Assembly (NCBI GenBank): GCA_965230275.1
Contig: CBDDKO010000002.1
Location: forward strand, 3,038,001-3,102,000
Direction: 5' to 3'
Source: JAJRRS01 sp965230275
GTDB taxonomy: Bacteria; Planctomycetota; Phycisphaerae; Phycisphaerales; Phycisphaeraceae
DNA length: 64,000 bases
This document shows, piece by piece, positions 36,666 through 44,714 of the stretch. A program made the position numbers and the translations under genes. Below the pieces are notes generated by a model. That model saw only the letters and a program-made list of their open reading frames with translations. It did no database searches and was not told the DNA's origin. Position 1 is the first letter of the stretch. Each line of letters opens with the position of its first letter.

Positions 36666-37712
36666 ATGCGAGTGCTCGTGACAGACGATTCCGCTTTTAT
36701 GCGTCGAGCCGTATCCACCATCCTGTCGGCCGACCCCGAGATCGAAGTAGCCGGCATCGCCCGCAACGGCAAGGAAGCGGTCCAGCTGGCCAAAGAGCTC
36801 AAGCCCGATGTGATCACACTCGACATCGAGATGCCCGAGATGGACGGCCTGACCGCGTTACGTCACATCATGCGCACCGCTCCGACCCAGGTCATCATGC
36901 TCAGCTCGCTGACCACCGAAGGCTCGACCGCGTCACTCAAAGCCCTGAAACTCGGCGCGGCAGATGTCATTGCCAAGGATCAGTCTCAGTTCTCAATGAA
37001 CATGAGCAGCCTGCAGGACAAGCTGATCAAACTCGTCAAGGCACTCGCTAAGTCCAACCCGCACAAGAAGGCACCCGAGCCACAGCCCACAGCAACACGG
37101 GCCGACATCCCGCGGTTCAGGTCGGCCCAGTTCGACCTGGTCTGTATCGGGTCTTCCACCGGGGGCCCCCCCGTCCTCGAAACAATCCTCGGCGCCCTTC
37201 CTGCCAATACACGCACCCCCATCGTCATCGCGCAGCACATGCCCGAGCTCTTCACCCGCTCCATGGCTCAGCGCCTGAGTGAATTGTGCCCGCTGAACGT
37301 GGTTCATGTCGAGGAGCGTGAAACCATTGAGTACGGCCACATCTACCTGGCACGAGGCGGTTTGCACATGCAGGTCCGAAAGAAGTCTGGGGGCAGGCTG
37401 GAAGCTTTCATGGGCCCGGAACCAGAGGAGGCGGTCTACCGCCCCAGTGTCGACGCCCTATTCGCATCGGCCACCAAAGCGACAGGCTCACGCACACTCG
37501 GCGTCGTCCTGACCGGCATCGGCAGTGACGGCCTGGAAGGCGGCAAGGATATGCATCAGGCCGGCGGCAAGCTGATCGCACAGGATCAAGCTACCTGCGT
37601 CGTCTACGGCATGCCGAAGTCCGTCAACGAGGCCGGCATCACCATGGCCAGCCTCCCCCCCGAAGGCATCGCCGCGGCCCTGTGTACGCTCGCGCAAGCA
37701 AAGGCCGCCTGA
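36666..37712 (+). CDS. cheB: protein-glutamate methylesterase CheB
   Basis: CheB removes receptor methyl groups when phosphorylated. The receiver domain has VTDDSAFMRR, Asp53 in VITLDIEMPEMDGL and the lysine in DVIAKDQSQ. After a proline-rich linker, the esterase domain has the catalytic serine in CIGSSTGGPPVLE, the histidine in VIAQHMPELF, and the aspartate in LTGIGSDGLEGG. All parts are intact in 348 residues. It ends the chemotaxis operon and converges on parB across a 127-bp gap. Confidence 0.94.
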   Translation: MRVLVTDDSAFMRRAVSTILSADPEIEVAGIARNGKEAVQLAKELKPDVITLDIEMPEMDGLTALRHIMRTAPTQVIMLSSLTTEGSTASLKALKLGAADVIAKDQSQFSMNMSSLQDKLIKLVKALAKSNPHKKAPEPQPTATRADIPRFRSAQFDLVCIGSSTGGPPVLETILGALPANTRTPIVIAQHMPELFTRSMAQRLSELCPLNVVHVEERETIEYGHIYLARGGLHMQVRKKSGGRLEAFMGPEPEEAVYRPSVDALFASATKATGSRTLGVVLTGIGSDGLEGGKDMHQAGGKLIAQDQATCVVYGMPKSVNEAGITMASLPPEGIAAALCTLAQAKAA

Positions 37713-37839
37713 TACCATCAGATATCACGAAGTACCCGGTATCACGACAAACCTGCGTATCGCTTGAACCTTCAGGTTAATAGCACCGTGAGCCGCTCCC
37801 GGCCAGGCAAAAAATCATAAACAAATAAGACACGGTCGA

Positions 37840-38898
37840 CTAATCGGTCTTCACGCCCAGCTTGCCGACCAGTGCATCAAACTGGTCAAGCGAGTAAAAC
37901 TCAATGCTCAATGTGCCGGCCCCCTTCTTTCGGCCTGCTTTGATCAGCACGCGCGTCCCCAGTTGCTCCGATATCTGCTTCTCCAGATCAACCAGATTGG
38001 CGGCCTTCGGCTTGGGGTTTGACTTAGCAGTGATCTTTTCACCACTAGTGAGCTTCTTCACCGCCGCCTCGACTTCACGCACGGACATCCCCTGCCGGAC
38101 CGCACGCTCCGCAAGCATCTGCTGCTGTGCTACGTCCGATAAACCTGCAATCGCACGAGACTGCCCCATCGACAAGAGGCTCTCACTGATCAGCAGCTTC
38201 ACCGGCTCGGCCAGCCCAAGCAGGCGCAGGTGGTTGGTGATGCTTGAACGGTCCATACCAACCCGCTCGCCAGCTTCCTCATGGCTTAGGCCGAACTGAT
38301 CGATCAGCCTGGCAAAGGCCTCAGCACGTTCGATTGGGTTCAGGTCCTCACGTTGCAGGTTTTCGATCAGTGCCCACTCAGCCAGCTGGCGGTCATTCAG
38401 ATCTCTCACGATCACAGGCACGGACTCCAGTCCCGCGATCTGGGCGGCACGCCAGCGCCGCTCACCAGCGACGACTTCATATCGGCCGGTTGCACCTTCA
38501 CGGGGCCGAGCGATGATCGGTTGCATGATGCCTTCCGAGGCGATCGAGTCTGCAAGCCGCTTCAGGCCGATCTCATCAAATCGCTGGCGAGGCTGATGCC
38601 GGTTCGGCTCAAGGACACTCACCGATAAATAGTACAGGTCGCTAGCCCGGCTATTGGGATGAGAAGGGGGGCTCGCTTCACCCACAGGATCGTATCCTCG
38701 CCCAGGCAACCGCCCTGCCTCAGCCTGGGACTCCTTCAACCCGTCAGCCTCTGCATGCGACTCCACCGCCTCGACACCAGCACCTGATACCCCTGAATCA
38801 GTCGTCTCCTCTTGTGGCGACTGCACCTGTACCGGGGCCGCCATCAGGCTGCTTAGTCCACGACCAAGCCGTGAAGAACGCTTTTTATTGGTAGACAT
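37840..38898 (-). CDS. parB: chromosome partitioning protein ParB
   Basis: ParB is a CTP-dependent DNA clamp that loads at parS and spreads to organise the origin region. The N-terminal motif RLGRGLSSLM is the ParA-contacting peptide. The CTP-binding domain has VLEPNRHQPR, IMQPIIARP and GERRWRAAQIAGL. The HTH domain contains LSHEEAGERVGMDRSSITNHLRLLGL, and the C-terminal dimer domain ends the protein. The ATG at 38898 follows GGAGG by six bases, which decides the start over an open frame extending 37 codons further. Two parS sites lie 135-195 bp upstream. parA is not adjacent. Confidence 0.93.
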   Translation of the reverse strand: MSTNKKRSSRLGRGLSSLMAAPVQVQSPQEETTDSGVSGAGVEAVESHAEADGLKESQAEAGRLPGRGYDPVGEASPPSHPNSRASDLYYLSVSVLEPNRHQPRQRFDEIGLKRLADSIASEGIMQPIIARPREGATGRYEVVAGERRWRAAQIAGLESVPVIVRDLNDRQLAEWALIENLQREDLNPIERAEAFARLIDQFGLSHEEAGERVGMDRSSITNHLRLLGLAEPVKLLISESLLSMGQSRAIAGLSDVAQQQMLAERAVRQGMSVREVEAAVKKLTSGEKITAKSNPKPKAANLVDLEKQISEQLGTRVLIKAGRKKGAGTLSIEFYSLDQFDALVGKLGVKTD

Positions 38899-39032
38899 AT
38901 CGACCTCCGTGTCTATAAGGGATGTGCGTCCGCGGTAGTGTACCCTCCTCAGCCTTACCCGCCAAGGGCTCGGCCATACCACCGAACGCCCTATTTTGAC
39001 CATCCACACAACCGAGCCGTCTCAACAGCAAG

Positions 39033-39048
39033 TGTTCCACGTGAAACG
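39033..39048. promoter_or_regulatory. parS: parS site, near-consensus
   Basis: The 16-mer TGTTCCACGTGAAACG differs from the bacterial consensus (TGTTNCACGTGAAACA) only at the last base. It lies in the gap between divergent parB and the histidine kinase gene, 29 bp from the second copy. Confidence 0.85.
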
Positions 39049-39076
39049 TCGAAGAGCCGACTGCTCTCGTCGACAA

Positions 39077-39092
39077 TGTTTCACGTGAAACA
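39077..39092. promoter_or_regulatory. parS: parS site, perfect consensus
   Basis: TGTTTCACGTGAAACA is a perfect 16-bp palindrome identical to the canonical parS. Its position beside parB is the classic arrangement and marks this part of the window as a likely ParB-loading, origin-proximal zone. The rest of 38899-39279 holds no gene; 39165-39215 is A/T-rich. Confidence 0.95.
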
Positions 39093-39279
39093 TGTCGGGC
39101 CAACCCTGTTTATGAGCGCTGTTCATGCGTCCGATAACTCGTACTAAGCCAAAATTAGGCACGGCACATAATTTATTGTTGCATAAATGTTATTGGTTTA
39201 GCACAAAATATTATCGGACTGGAATACCGCCGCAAACCAATCACGCAGGCCAATCATCCCTCTGACCGATAGTTCGATT

Positions 39280-40101
39280 ATGGGCCAGAATACCTCTAGT
39301 GAGCCTCAGAACCCCGGATTGAAGCTATCTCATGCCCAGGAGGCGCTTGACCTGCTCACACAGATCGAGGGCCAGTTCGGCCAAGTCAAGCAGGGTCTGG
39401 CCCATCTCCAACGGCTCTCAACACTGGGCACGCTCACCGCCTCGGTCGCTCATGAGTTCAATAACATCCTCACGCCCATCATCAGCTACGCCCAGCTTGC
39501 GCTGGCTAAGCCGGGTGACCCCGAGCTATCTCATAAAGCGCATACCAAAGCCGTCCAGGGCGCGCAGCGCGCCTCAGACCTGTGCGCCAACTTACTTGGC
39601 TACGCCCGTGAGGATCACGCGGGGGACGTTGCGGACCTGTCGAATGTGGTTCATTCCTCAATCGATTGCCTCGGCAAAAGCCTGAAATCCCAGGGCATCG
39701 AGCTGGTGCTGGACCTCCCACATGCCCAGTTGGCGATACGTCCGTCCGACCTTGAGCAGGTACTGGTCAACCTGATTCTTAACGCACGCAAAGCCATGAC
39801 GCCTGCCGGCGGGACCTTGACGATACGGGCCACACTCGAGCGTGAAGTCGCACAGGTCGTTGTTGCAGACACCGGCAGGGGGGTGCCGGCCGAAGTGGCC
39901 GACCAGCTCTTCGAACCCTTCATCACATTCAATCCCGACAAGGCCCATGATGCTCAGCCGGGCACGGGCCTGGGCCTGAGCGTCAGCCGGGACATCATCA
40001 CCGCGGCACACGGCTCCATCACTTTCGATTCCACGCCCGGCGAAGGCGCGACATTCTGCCTCACGCTCCCGCTCGCCGGCTCACTCCGGCAATCCGCTTG
40101 A
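39280..40101 (+). CDS. sensor histidine kinase, soluble
   Basis: The 273-residue kinase has an N-terminal coiled-coil-like helix (EALDLLTQIEGQFGQVKQGL), a dimerisation and phosphoacceptor domain with His58 in SVAHEFNNILTPI, and a catalytic domain with N-box VLVNLILNARKAM, G1 VVADTGRGVP and G2 PGTGLGLSVS. There is no membrane segment or sensory domain, so it probably reads a cytoplasmic partner. No response regulator lies beside it. It is divergent from parB, sharing the parS-bearing gap. Confidence 0.88.
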   Translation: MGQNTSSEPQNPGLKLSHAQEALDLLTQIEGQFGQVKQGLAHLQRLSTLGTLTASVAHEFNNILTPIISYAQLALAKPGDPELSHKAHTKAVQGAQRASDLCANLLGYAREDHAGDVADLSNVVHSSIDCLGKSLKSQGIELVLDLPHAQLAIRPSDLEQVLVNLILNARKAMTPAGGTLTIRATLEREVAQVVVADTGRGVPAEVADQLFEPFITFNPDKAHDAQPGTGLGLSVSRDIITAAHGSITFDSTPGEGATFCLTLPLAGSLRQSA

Positions 40102-40263
40102 TCATCCGCCGCATCGGCAATGCGGCAGAGCCACAGACGTGCATACGCTGCGGCGCGTCCGTGGAAATCCTGTCGGCAACTTTTGCGCAATGATCGTTCA
40201 ATTCAGCCGGTGTGCCGCCTGGCGTGCCGGGAAGGGGGGTGATGGATATTTTTTAAAGAAATG

Positions 40264-40308
40264 TGGCGAGAAGGGGGGTTTGGTGTTGAGTTGAGGGGCA
40301 AAGTGGGG
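40264..40308 (+). promoter_or_regulatory. 10-bp-periodic operator upstream of mraZ
   Basis: Five G-rich pentamers start exactly every ten bases: TGGCG at 40264, GGGGG at 40274, TGTTG at 40284, AGGGG at 40294 and TGGGG at 40304. MraZ in other bacteria binds TGGGN repeats with five-base spacers upstream of its own gene, so this is probably the autoregulatory site. The third unit is the weakest match. Confidence 0.65.
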
Positions 40309-40341
40309 TAATATCCCAACCGTCCTGAAGCGAGCACCATC

Positions 40342-40824
40342 TTGGTTTTTACCGGAACCTATGAACACTCGATCGACACGAAAAACCGCCTGGCCATACC
40401 GGCTGAAGTCCGATCGCAGATCAAGCGATCGCTCAAGGCCAACAAGGACAGCACGGTTTATCTGTACGTGACGTTGGGTAGCGACGGCGCGCTGTGCCTT
40501 TACACGGAGAAAGGCTACGAGCAGCGGGCCGAGGAACTGGACGACTCCGAGATGGACGCAGAGCAACTGCTCGAATACGAGCGCATGTTCTACTCGTTGT
40601 CGAAGCTCGTGGAACTGGACAAGCAGGGGCGGGTCACGTTACCCGGCGACCTGCTCTCGCGTTCGGGCTTGGGTTCGGACGTGGTGTTGATCGGCGTCAA
40701 GGACCACCTGGAGGTCCGCGACCGCCAGGCTTGGAACGAGCAGCTTCAGCGCATGCTCACCGACAGGCCGAACATGCTGATGAACCCGCGGTTGGCGATG
40801 CGTCGCCGCCCGAGTGAATCGTAA
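40342..40824 (+). CDS. mraZ: MraZ transcriptional regulator
   Basis: MraZ is an AbrB-fold DNA-binding ring protein that normally opens the division and cell-wall cluster. Both repeats are seen: FTGTYEHSIDTKNRLAIPAE at the start and LVELDKQGRVTLPGDLLSRS near residue 90. The start is TTG at 40342, judged from homology because no ATG fits. At 160 residues it is slightly long, with a basic C-terminal tail. Notably it is not followed by rsmH or fts genes; the mur genes are about 22 kb away at 15.3-19.6 kb. Confidence 0.92.
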   Translation: MVFTGTYEHSIDTKNRLAIPAEVRSQIKRSLKANKDSTVYLYVTLGSDGALCLYTEKGYEQRAEELDDSEMDAEQLLEYERMFYSLSKLVELDKQGRVTLPGDLLSRSGLGSDVVLIGVKDHLEVRDRQAWNEQLQRMLTDRPNMLMNPRLAMRRRPSES

Positions 40825-41177
40825 GGGCAAGGATGCCCCGGACTAGAAGATCAGGTCAAAGAACAGGGGATTCGCAAACACCATGACACATGCCCGGCAG
40901 CGCCAGCACGTCAAGGCCGACGGCTAAGCTAACGGGCGACAAGCAAAGGCAAATCCCTCAACCATTCGTACATGGATTTGCCCCAGCACCAGCGAAGGTC
41001 AACGAACGGATTCGCGTCCGTCAATCGTGACCGGCTCACCAGCCCGCCTGACCACGGACGGATCGGCGGAAAACTGGGCTCAGACGCATCAGTGATCGGT
41101 TGCCCCGCACCCGCTTACACCTGTCTGAACACGCCACCACGCACGACGGAACCTTCGCTGTTTGCGACCCTCCTCTA
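40825..41177 (+). ncRNA. non-coding tail after mraZ, possible structured RNA
   Basis: No credible protein is encoded in these 350 bases, yet they end in a strong terminator (41178-41211). A 9-bp stem can form around 40950-40987 (GGCAAATCC with GGATTTGCC), and further G+C-rich inverted pieces follow. It could be a long mraZ 3' leader/tail or a separate small RNA. Motifs of RNase P RNA, tmRNA and SRP RNA were looked for and not seen. Confidence 0.35.
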
Positions 41178-41211
41178 CAGCCACCCGGCCCCACACCGGG
41201 TGGCTGTTTTT
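41178..41211 (+). terminator. intrinsic terminator
   Basis: A perfect 11-bp stem (CAGCCACCCGG with CCGGGTGGCTG) with a seven-base loop is followed by five T residues on the plus strand. It is the strongest terminator in the window. No protein gene ends just before it. Confidence 0.9.
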
Positions 41212-41268
41212 ACAGTGTCACCCCCTTAGCCCTATGACGTTTTGTGTGATTACTTACCTGGCCCTATC

Positions 41269-41345
41269 TGTCATCCCCACGTAGGCGGGGAGCCATGCCT
41301 TTGGTTTTCTAAGAAGACTGGATGCCCGCCTGCGCGGGAATGACA
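41269..41345. repeat. 77-bp inverted-repeat element (REP/MITE-like)
   Basis: The outer ends TGTCATCCCCACGTAGGCGG (from 41269) and its inverted counterpart CGCCTGCGCGGGAATGACA (to 41345) match imperfectly over about 28 bp, with each arm itself partly palindromic. Such TGTCATTCCCGC... elements are dispersed in many bacterial genomes. There is no coding capacity inside. Confidence 0.7.
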
Positions 41346-41544
41346 GGAAGCAGTCACGCAAAGTGCTCTAGATCCCAACCCCCAATCCCTTATCCTAATC
41401 CCGATCCCGATCCCAATAATTTTTTTGAGTCCCGCCGAACCTTAAGCCCCAACCCGCGTATTAAATGCAGAAGCAAGCACAAGAGCTACGCAATCCCACG
41501 AGACGGCCCCACACCGACTCGAACACTGCATCCTCCTCCTCCTA

Positions 41545-41586
41545 ACCACGCCTCCCGGCCCTAGACCCGGGTAGCGTGGTTTTTTT
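41545..41586 (+). terminator. intrinsic terminator without an upstream gene
   Basis: Outer arms ACCACGC (41545-41551) and GCGTGGT (41574-41580) and inner arms CCCGG and CCGGG pair, and are followed by seven T residues. The segment between this and the previous terminator (41212-41544) contains the inverted-repeat element and an A/C-rich stretch with repeats of CCCGAT, and no gene. Confidence 0.75.
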
Positions 41587-41788
41587 ATCAGCGAGCTGCG
41601 GTTGCATACAGCCCATCACCCACGAGGTCATCCGCACCGTGAGTGGGGGGCTCACTAACTGTATTCGCAGGGAAAATCTGCCCGGGATTTGGAACACTCG
41701 TCCCGCACATCCGTATGATGGGGTGGTATCGGCAGCCGGGCAGGTCCGGCAACCACGGACCAGACGATCTTCATGTGAAGGGATGACG

Positions 41789-42586
41789 ATGCGAATCAAC
41801 GTTGTCTTCATGCTGTTATGGCTGGTTGTGTTTAGTGCATGCGCGAACGCTACGGCAACACCACCCGCTGAAACAAAGGACGACCCCAAACCCGAGACCG
41901 AACTGGTCGCCGGCACATGGTTGCACCGGGGCGTGAAAGACATCATTGGCCAGGGTATCGACACGGCCGTGACACTGGCGCAAGACGATAATGGTCAGTG
42001 GACCATCGCATTCGAGTACATCCACTTTCCCTCAGTGAACGAGGACGACCGCACGCCAGAGCGAAGTGAGGAGGGGCCTTACACGGTGACAGCAGAGAAA
42101 GGCTTGCTGAGCTTCGCCGGCAAAGACCGGCGGATGGTCTACTCCTACAAGTTTGACGGGGACCGATTGGTGATGCCCGCCATCATCGAGTTTGAGCCCG
42201 GCAAGTTCATCTACCATGACTCGACCCATGCCTACCGACGGTTGCACATCGAGCTGGCAAACGACCACCGCGAAGTGCCGATGGGCAAGGCCTCCTTCGA
42301 GGGGGGCGTCATTGCCAGTGACGTGTACTACAGCTACGAAGAAGCGCCGCGCATCCCTCAAAACAAGGGGGTGAAGTACCTGCGCCTGCTGACCCGGGCC
42401 AAGGGTGGCGAACTGGTCGAACAGGGACGGCTGATCTTCGACCGCTTCGGCTCACCACGTTACGAGCGGCTGCTGAGCACCGGAGAACGCTCCGGCAACA
42501 ACTACAGAATCAGACACTACCACCGGCAAGACCCTACAGAAGCCGACCCGGACGACGAGGAAGACGCCGTTTCGGCCGAGCGTTAG
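41789..42586 (+). CDS. lipoprotein, function unknown
   Basis: The ATG at 41789 is preferred because GAAGGG lies six bases upstream; another ATG is two codons earlier. The signal MRINVVFMLLWLVVFSACAN ends in a plausible lipobox cysteine. The mature protein of about 245 residues contains ELVAGTWLHRGVKDIIGQGI and a long beta-rich region (ITLAQDDNGQWTIAFEYIHF-like strands), suggesting a lipocalin-like or TIGR03067-like barrel in which a substrate-loss 'cost' of GTW is typical. No exact family is recognised. It ends in an acidic tail. It is isolated by non-coding DNA on both sides. Confidence 0.65.
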   Translation: MRINVVFMLLWLVVFSACANATATPPAETKDDPKPETELVAGTWLHRGVKDIIGQGIDTAVTLAQDDNGQWTIAFEYIHFPSVNEDDRTPERSEEGPYTVTAEKGLLSFAGKDRRMVYSYKFDGDRLVMPAIIEFEPGKFIYHDSTHAYRRLHIELANDHREVPMGKASFEGGVIASDVYYSYEEAPRIPQNKGVKYLRLLTRAKGGELVEQGRLIFDRFGSPRYERLLSTGERSGNNYRIRHYHRQDPTEADPDDEEDAVSAER

Positions 42587-42590
42587 CAAT

Positions 42591-42618
42591 AAAAAAACCG
42601 CCACGGATTCGCGGCGGT
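42591..42618 (-). terminator. intrinsic terminator oriented leftward
   Basis: Stem ACCGCCACG/CGCGGCGGT (one mismatch, GATT loop) is followed, in the leftward direction only, by seven T residues (the A-run at 42591-42597). There is no T-run on the rightward side. It would stop a minus-strand transcript, but no minus-strand gene is visible between here and 43248. Confidence 0.7.
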
Positions 42619-42659
42619 GTTGGAAGCTCCCTGTTCGGAACGGTCGCAAATTAAATCTC

Positions 42660-43000
42660 TGAATATCGCGCGCTTTTTCAGGACTCGCGCGCTGTTAAAC
42701 AGTTTTGCAAGTTATTCACAGGGATGGTCTTACGATGCCAGTAGTGTCGAGTGAGCGGGAAGCAGTAGGGCGGAGGGATCCATTTACCCGGACAATCCGA
42801 TGTTCTCGCGCGTATCGCGCGCTGTTAACCATTGTGTTGATACTCGGTCGCAGAAAAAACTAAAACCATCTGGTTAACAGGTTGAGAGTGATTTCCCATC
42901 ATTTCCGAGTCCTGCTCGTTACCCCCGAGCCCAACCTGCCTGTTAAACACTTTGGGTGGCGGTTGTTCGTGGTTTGTTCTCGAACCATCTGGTTAACACC
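42660..43000. repeat. direct-repeat cluster, possible replication origin
   Basis: Within 340 bp of non-coding DNA there are two copies of TCGCGCGCTGTTAA (42685 and 42815), two exact copies of AACCATCTGGTTAACA (42864-42879 and 42983-42998), one further CTGTTAAACA near 42940, and a DnaA-box-like TTATTCACA at 42712-42720. This iteron-like make-up 3.6 kb from parS suggests oriC, but flanking genes converge on it, which is unusual for an origin. The remainder of 42619-43248 holds no supported gene. Confidence 0.45.
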
Positions 43001-43248
43001 CCATCTATATAAAGAAGCGCCGGGAGGCCGGGACGACACTCCCGACGCTTTCGGGGGCTATCTTGAACTCATGCCAGTTGTGATTCGTGATCCGTCTTCT
43101 GAGAGGACCACTGGGTTACCGACAGCTATTCCACGCCTGCATGTATTAACCCGCTTCTGATGACGGTGAAGGTAAAATGCCTTGTCCTCCACCGGTGTTC
43201 AAAAACCATGTCACCCCGGCAGTATCGCCCGTCAAGATCTAGGATAAC

Positions 43249-44310
43249 ATGATGGCTCGTGTATTTCATCCCCTTTTGAAGTTAATTGCCAACACCGACC
43301 ATCGGAAACTGGTCCACCAGATCCAATACCTCAAAGCGGAAAACGAGGTCCTGAGTGCGCGGGTTAAAGGACGCATTATTGTCACGCCCAAGGAACGCAG
43401 ACGATTGATCAAGTTTGGCCGCATGGTCGGCCCAGCTATCAAGGGGCTGATCACCGTCGTGACCTACCGCACATTTCAACGCTGGCTCGCTGATGCCAGG
43501 AAGCCCAAAGCCGAACGCTTGGCCAAGCGTAAACCGGGTCGCCCCCGGAAGCCCGAAGAAGTACGTCAGTTGGTCGTCCGCATCGGCACCGAGATGGGCT
43601 GCGGATACGCCAAGGTGCTGGGGGAGTTGAAGAAGCTGGGTGTCCATAAGATCTGTAAATCGACGGTTCGCAATATCATGGTGGAAGCCGGCTTGGATCC
43701 CAGCCCGGATCGGGGGGAGGGCTCCTGGTATCAGTTCCTTAAGATGCACGCTGACACCCTCTGGGCCTGCGACTTCTTCGGCAAGAAAATCTGGACGCTG
43801 GGTGGCCTTGTAGATTACTACATCTTGTTCTTCATTCATTTGGAGACACGACAAGTCATTGCCTATCCGGCAACCGCGCAGCCTGACGGTGAATGGGTCG
43901 CCCAACAAGCCAAGAACTTCATCCAGGATGCAGAAGCAGAGGGCCTAGAAATCGGGCATCTCATCCACGACTGGGATACGAAGTTTACCCAGTGGTTCGA
44001 CCAGATCTTGGTGGATGAGGATGCCGAGATCCACCGAGTGGGCCCGGCCAAACCGAATCTAAACGCTTACGCGGAACGGTTCGTGCAGACCATACAGCAG
44101 GAGTGCCTGGACCACTTCATCGTGCTGGGCGAGAAGCACCTTAACCACCTGGTCTACGAGTTCGTGCAGTACTACAACCACGAACGGCCGCACATGGTGA
44201 TCGGCAAGGTACCCAGACAACGCGGCGACCCGAGGCCTTCGAATGCTCCGGTTCACTGCCGCATCCGACTTGGCGGATTGCTCCGTCACTATTATCGTAG
44301 TGCGGCATGA
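43249..44310 (+). mobile_element. IS-type DDE integrase/transposase (rve domain)
   Basis: The 353-residue protein has an N-terminal HTH region, a basic KPGRPRKPEE segment, and the retroviral-integrase-like core with the catalytic triad: Asp in LWACDFFGKK, Asp in HDWDTKFTQ and Glu in LNAYAERFVQT. It ends in YYNHERPHMVIG, typical of IS3/IS481-like transposases. AGGA lies five bases before the ATG. No terminal inverted repeats were identified, so it may be a chromosomally fixed copy. Its stop overlaps the next gene by ATGA. Confidence 0.82.
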
Positions 44311-44651
44311 GCATCCCCGGTGTCAACCGCTGTGCCCTGGTCGTCACGCCGCAACAACCCTACGCGGACTGGGCGAACAGCTTCGACGACGATGGGCCAA
44401 GCTATCACCTGGATTACCACCAGAAGAGCCCGACGACCTATCTGATTGATGAGCCGCGGGAACCCGGCAACCTCGACGTCATCCTCAAGCGACGCTGGAA
44501 ACGCATCTTTGAGGAAGAGCTATCCGCGTGGATGATCGACCGGGCCACATGGCCCATACCGCGAACCTACAAGATGTTCAAGCGGTGGTTCGACGTAACC
44601 ATGTCGGACCTGGTCCTGGACCTCGGCCGGGATTACCTCGAATCCAGATAA
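44307..44651 (+). CDS. small conserved acidic protein, function unknown
   Basis: The 114-residue product contains CALVVTPQQPYADWANSFDD, TYLIDEPREPGNLDVILKRR and a C-terminal FEEELSAWMIDRATWPIPRT followed by MFKRWFDVTMSDLVLDL. It resembles a widespread family of small uncharacterised bacterial proteins with a conserved P-x-x-x-W start and tryptophan-rich end. It begins inside the stop of the integrase gene (ATGA), so the two are translationally coupled, an odd pairing for a transposase. Confidence 0.6.
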   Translation: MSIPGVNRCALVVTPQQPYADWANSFDDDGPSYHLDYHQKSPTTYLIDEPREPGNLDVILKRRWKRIFEEELSAWMIDRATWPIPRTYKMFKRWFDVTMSDLVLDLGRDYLESR

Positions 44652-44714
44652 GGGATACACTGTCCGTATCAAACGCCGGTCACACGGCGTCACATCTTTT
44701 CAATTAAAGCGGCT

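Noticed and set aside
39161..39195. A dif-like recombination site near parS
   Set aside because: The left arm (GGCACATAA) resembles dif but the right arm does not match.
40825..41177. RNase P RNA, tmRNA or SRP RNA in the stretch after mraZ
   Set aside because: Their conserved blocks were looked for on both strands and not found.
40972..41229. Possible 85-residue plus-strand gene after mraZ
   Set aside because: A strong intrinsic terminator lies inside its 3' end and the residues look random.
42882..43160. Possible 92-residue gene in the repeat region
   Set aside because: It runs through direct repeats and shows no domain or ribosome site.
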